Source: Prochlorococcus sp. AG-409-A19
GTDB taxonomy: Bacteria; Cyanobacteriota; Cyanobacteriia; PCC-6307; Cyanobiaceae
Direction of reading: 5' to 3'
DNA length: 14,820 nucleotides
NCBI GenBank assembly: GCA_003216155.1
Contig: QCJH01000020.1
Location: 1 to 14,820, forward strand
In this document: positions 14,622 through 14,820 of the stretch, in pieces
How the letters are laid out: each line of letters opens with the position of its first letter
How positions within the stretch are numbered: position 1 is the stretch's first letter
Translations under genes and position numbers: made by a program
The notes under the pieces: model-generated
What the model was told of the DNA's origin: nothing
Databases searched by the model: none
Seen by the model: only the letters and a program-made list of their open reading frames with translations

Positions 14622-14820
14622 ATGAATTCCTTAGATGATTACATATCAATTTTAAGCAAAGTACCTCATCGGCACTCAAGAAGTGATCAGTTCTATCAAT
14701 CACTATCCAAAGCAGCCCAGGACGATGCCAATTTGATCTTTGGCAAAGAAGGTTTATGTACTGATCTAATTAAGCAGGTAGGAAAAATAACATTACCTTA
14801 TTACTCAATGGGGTCAATAT
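14622..14820 (+). CDS. Partial gene of unknown function, running off the window
   Basis: An open frame starts at ATG 14622, 36 nt after the SDR stop, and has no stop before the window ends, giving 66 visible residues. It begins MNSLDDYISILSKVPHRHS and later reads DDANLIFGKEGLCTDLIKQV and ITLPYYSMGSI. Its codon use resembles the neighbours, and spacing suggests the same operon. No catalytic motif is visible in this part. The PYYSMGSI ending recalls N-terminal leaders that precede the Rossmann domain of FkbM-type methyltransferases, but this is a weak recollection. Confidence 0.6.
   Translation, partial: MNSLDDYISILSKVPHRHSRSDQFYQSLSKAAQDDANLIFGKEGLCTDLIKQVGKITLPYYSMGSI

Noticed and set aside
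1..14820. tRNA, rRNA, CRISPR arrays, transposases, integrases or long repeats
   Set aside because: I looked for these and saw no cloverleaf, regular repeat-spacer pattern, terminal inverted repeats or recombinase motifs.

Overview
The window is A+T-rich bacterial DNA packed with genes on the + strand only. It looks like a surface-polysaccharide (LPS/O-antigen type) sugar-nucleotide and glycosyltransferase cluster. The base composition, short spacers, weak Shine-Dalgarno signals and gene mix suggest a low-GC marine picocyanobacterium (Prochlorococcus-like). That assignment is inference; no marker gene is present.

Layout. (1) Positions 1-3085 hold glycosyltransferases: the C-terminal part of a GT4 enzyme, a TPR plus GT9-like protein broken by a one-base frameshift near 1796, and a complete GT4-like enzyme. 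(2) A 174-bp spacer (3086-3259) contains a TATAAT box and precedes a long, tightly coupled gene run. (3) Positions 3260-9733 carry a heptose-type activation set: a GmhB-like phosphatase, an LhgO-like FAD oxidoreductase, an HddC-like nucleotidyltransferase, a GmhA-like isomerase, a SAM methyltransferase, a zinc-type dehydrogenase, and a nucleotidyltransferase-PfkB kinase fusion whose domain order is the reverse of E. coli HldE. (4) Positions 9730-14585 carry sugar-tailoring enzymes: a 4,6-dehydratase-like SDR, an epimerase/reductase-like SDR, paired E1-alpha and E1-beta subunits of the 2-oxo-acid dehydrogenase family with no E2 or E3 nearby, and a short-chain reductase. (5) The window ends inside another gene that starts at 14622.

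From 3260 to 14585 twelve genes are joined by 1-4 nt overlaps or gaps of at most 27 nt, so they probably form one operon. The parsimonious reading is that sedoheptulose 7-phosphate is isomerised, phosphorylated, dephosphorylated at C7 and nucleotidylated to an NDP-heptose, then dehydrated, oxidised or reduced, and methylated. The E1 alpha/beta pair without an acyl-transfer core suggests a thiamine-diphosphate carboligation onto a keto sugar, followed by ketone reduction, giving a branched or chain-extended higher-carbon sugar. This last step is a hypothesis and is the most interesting candidate for an undescribed system here.
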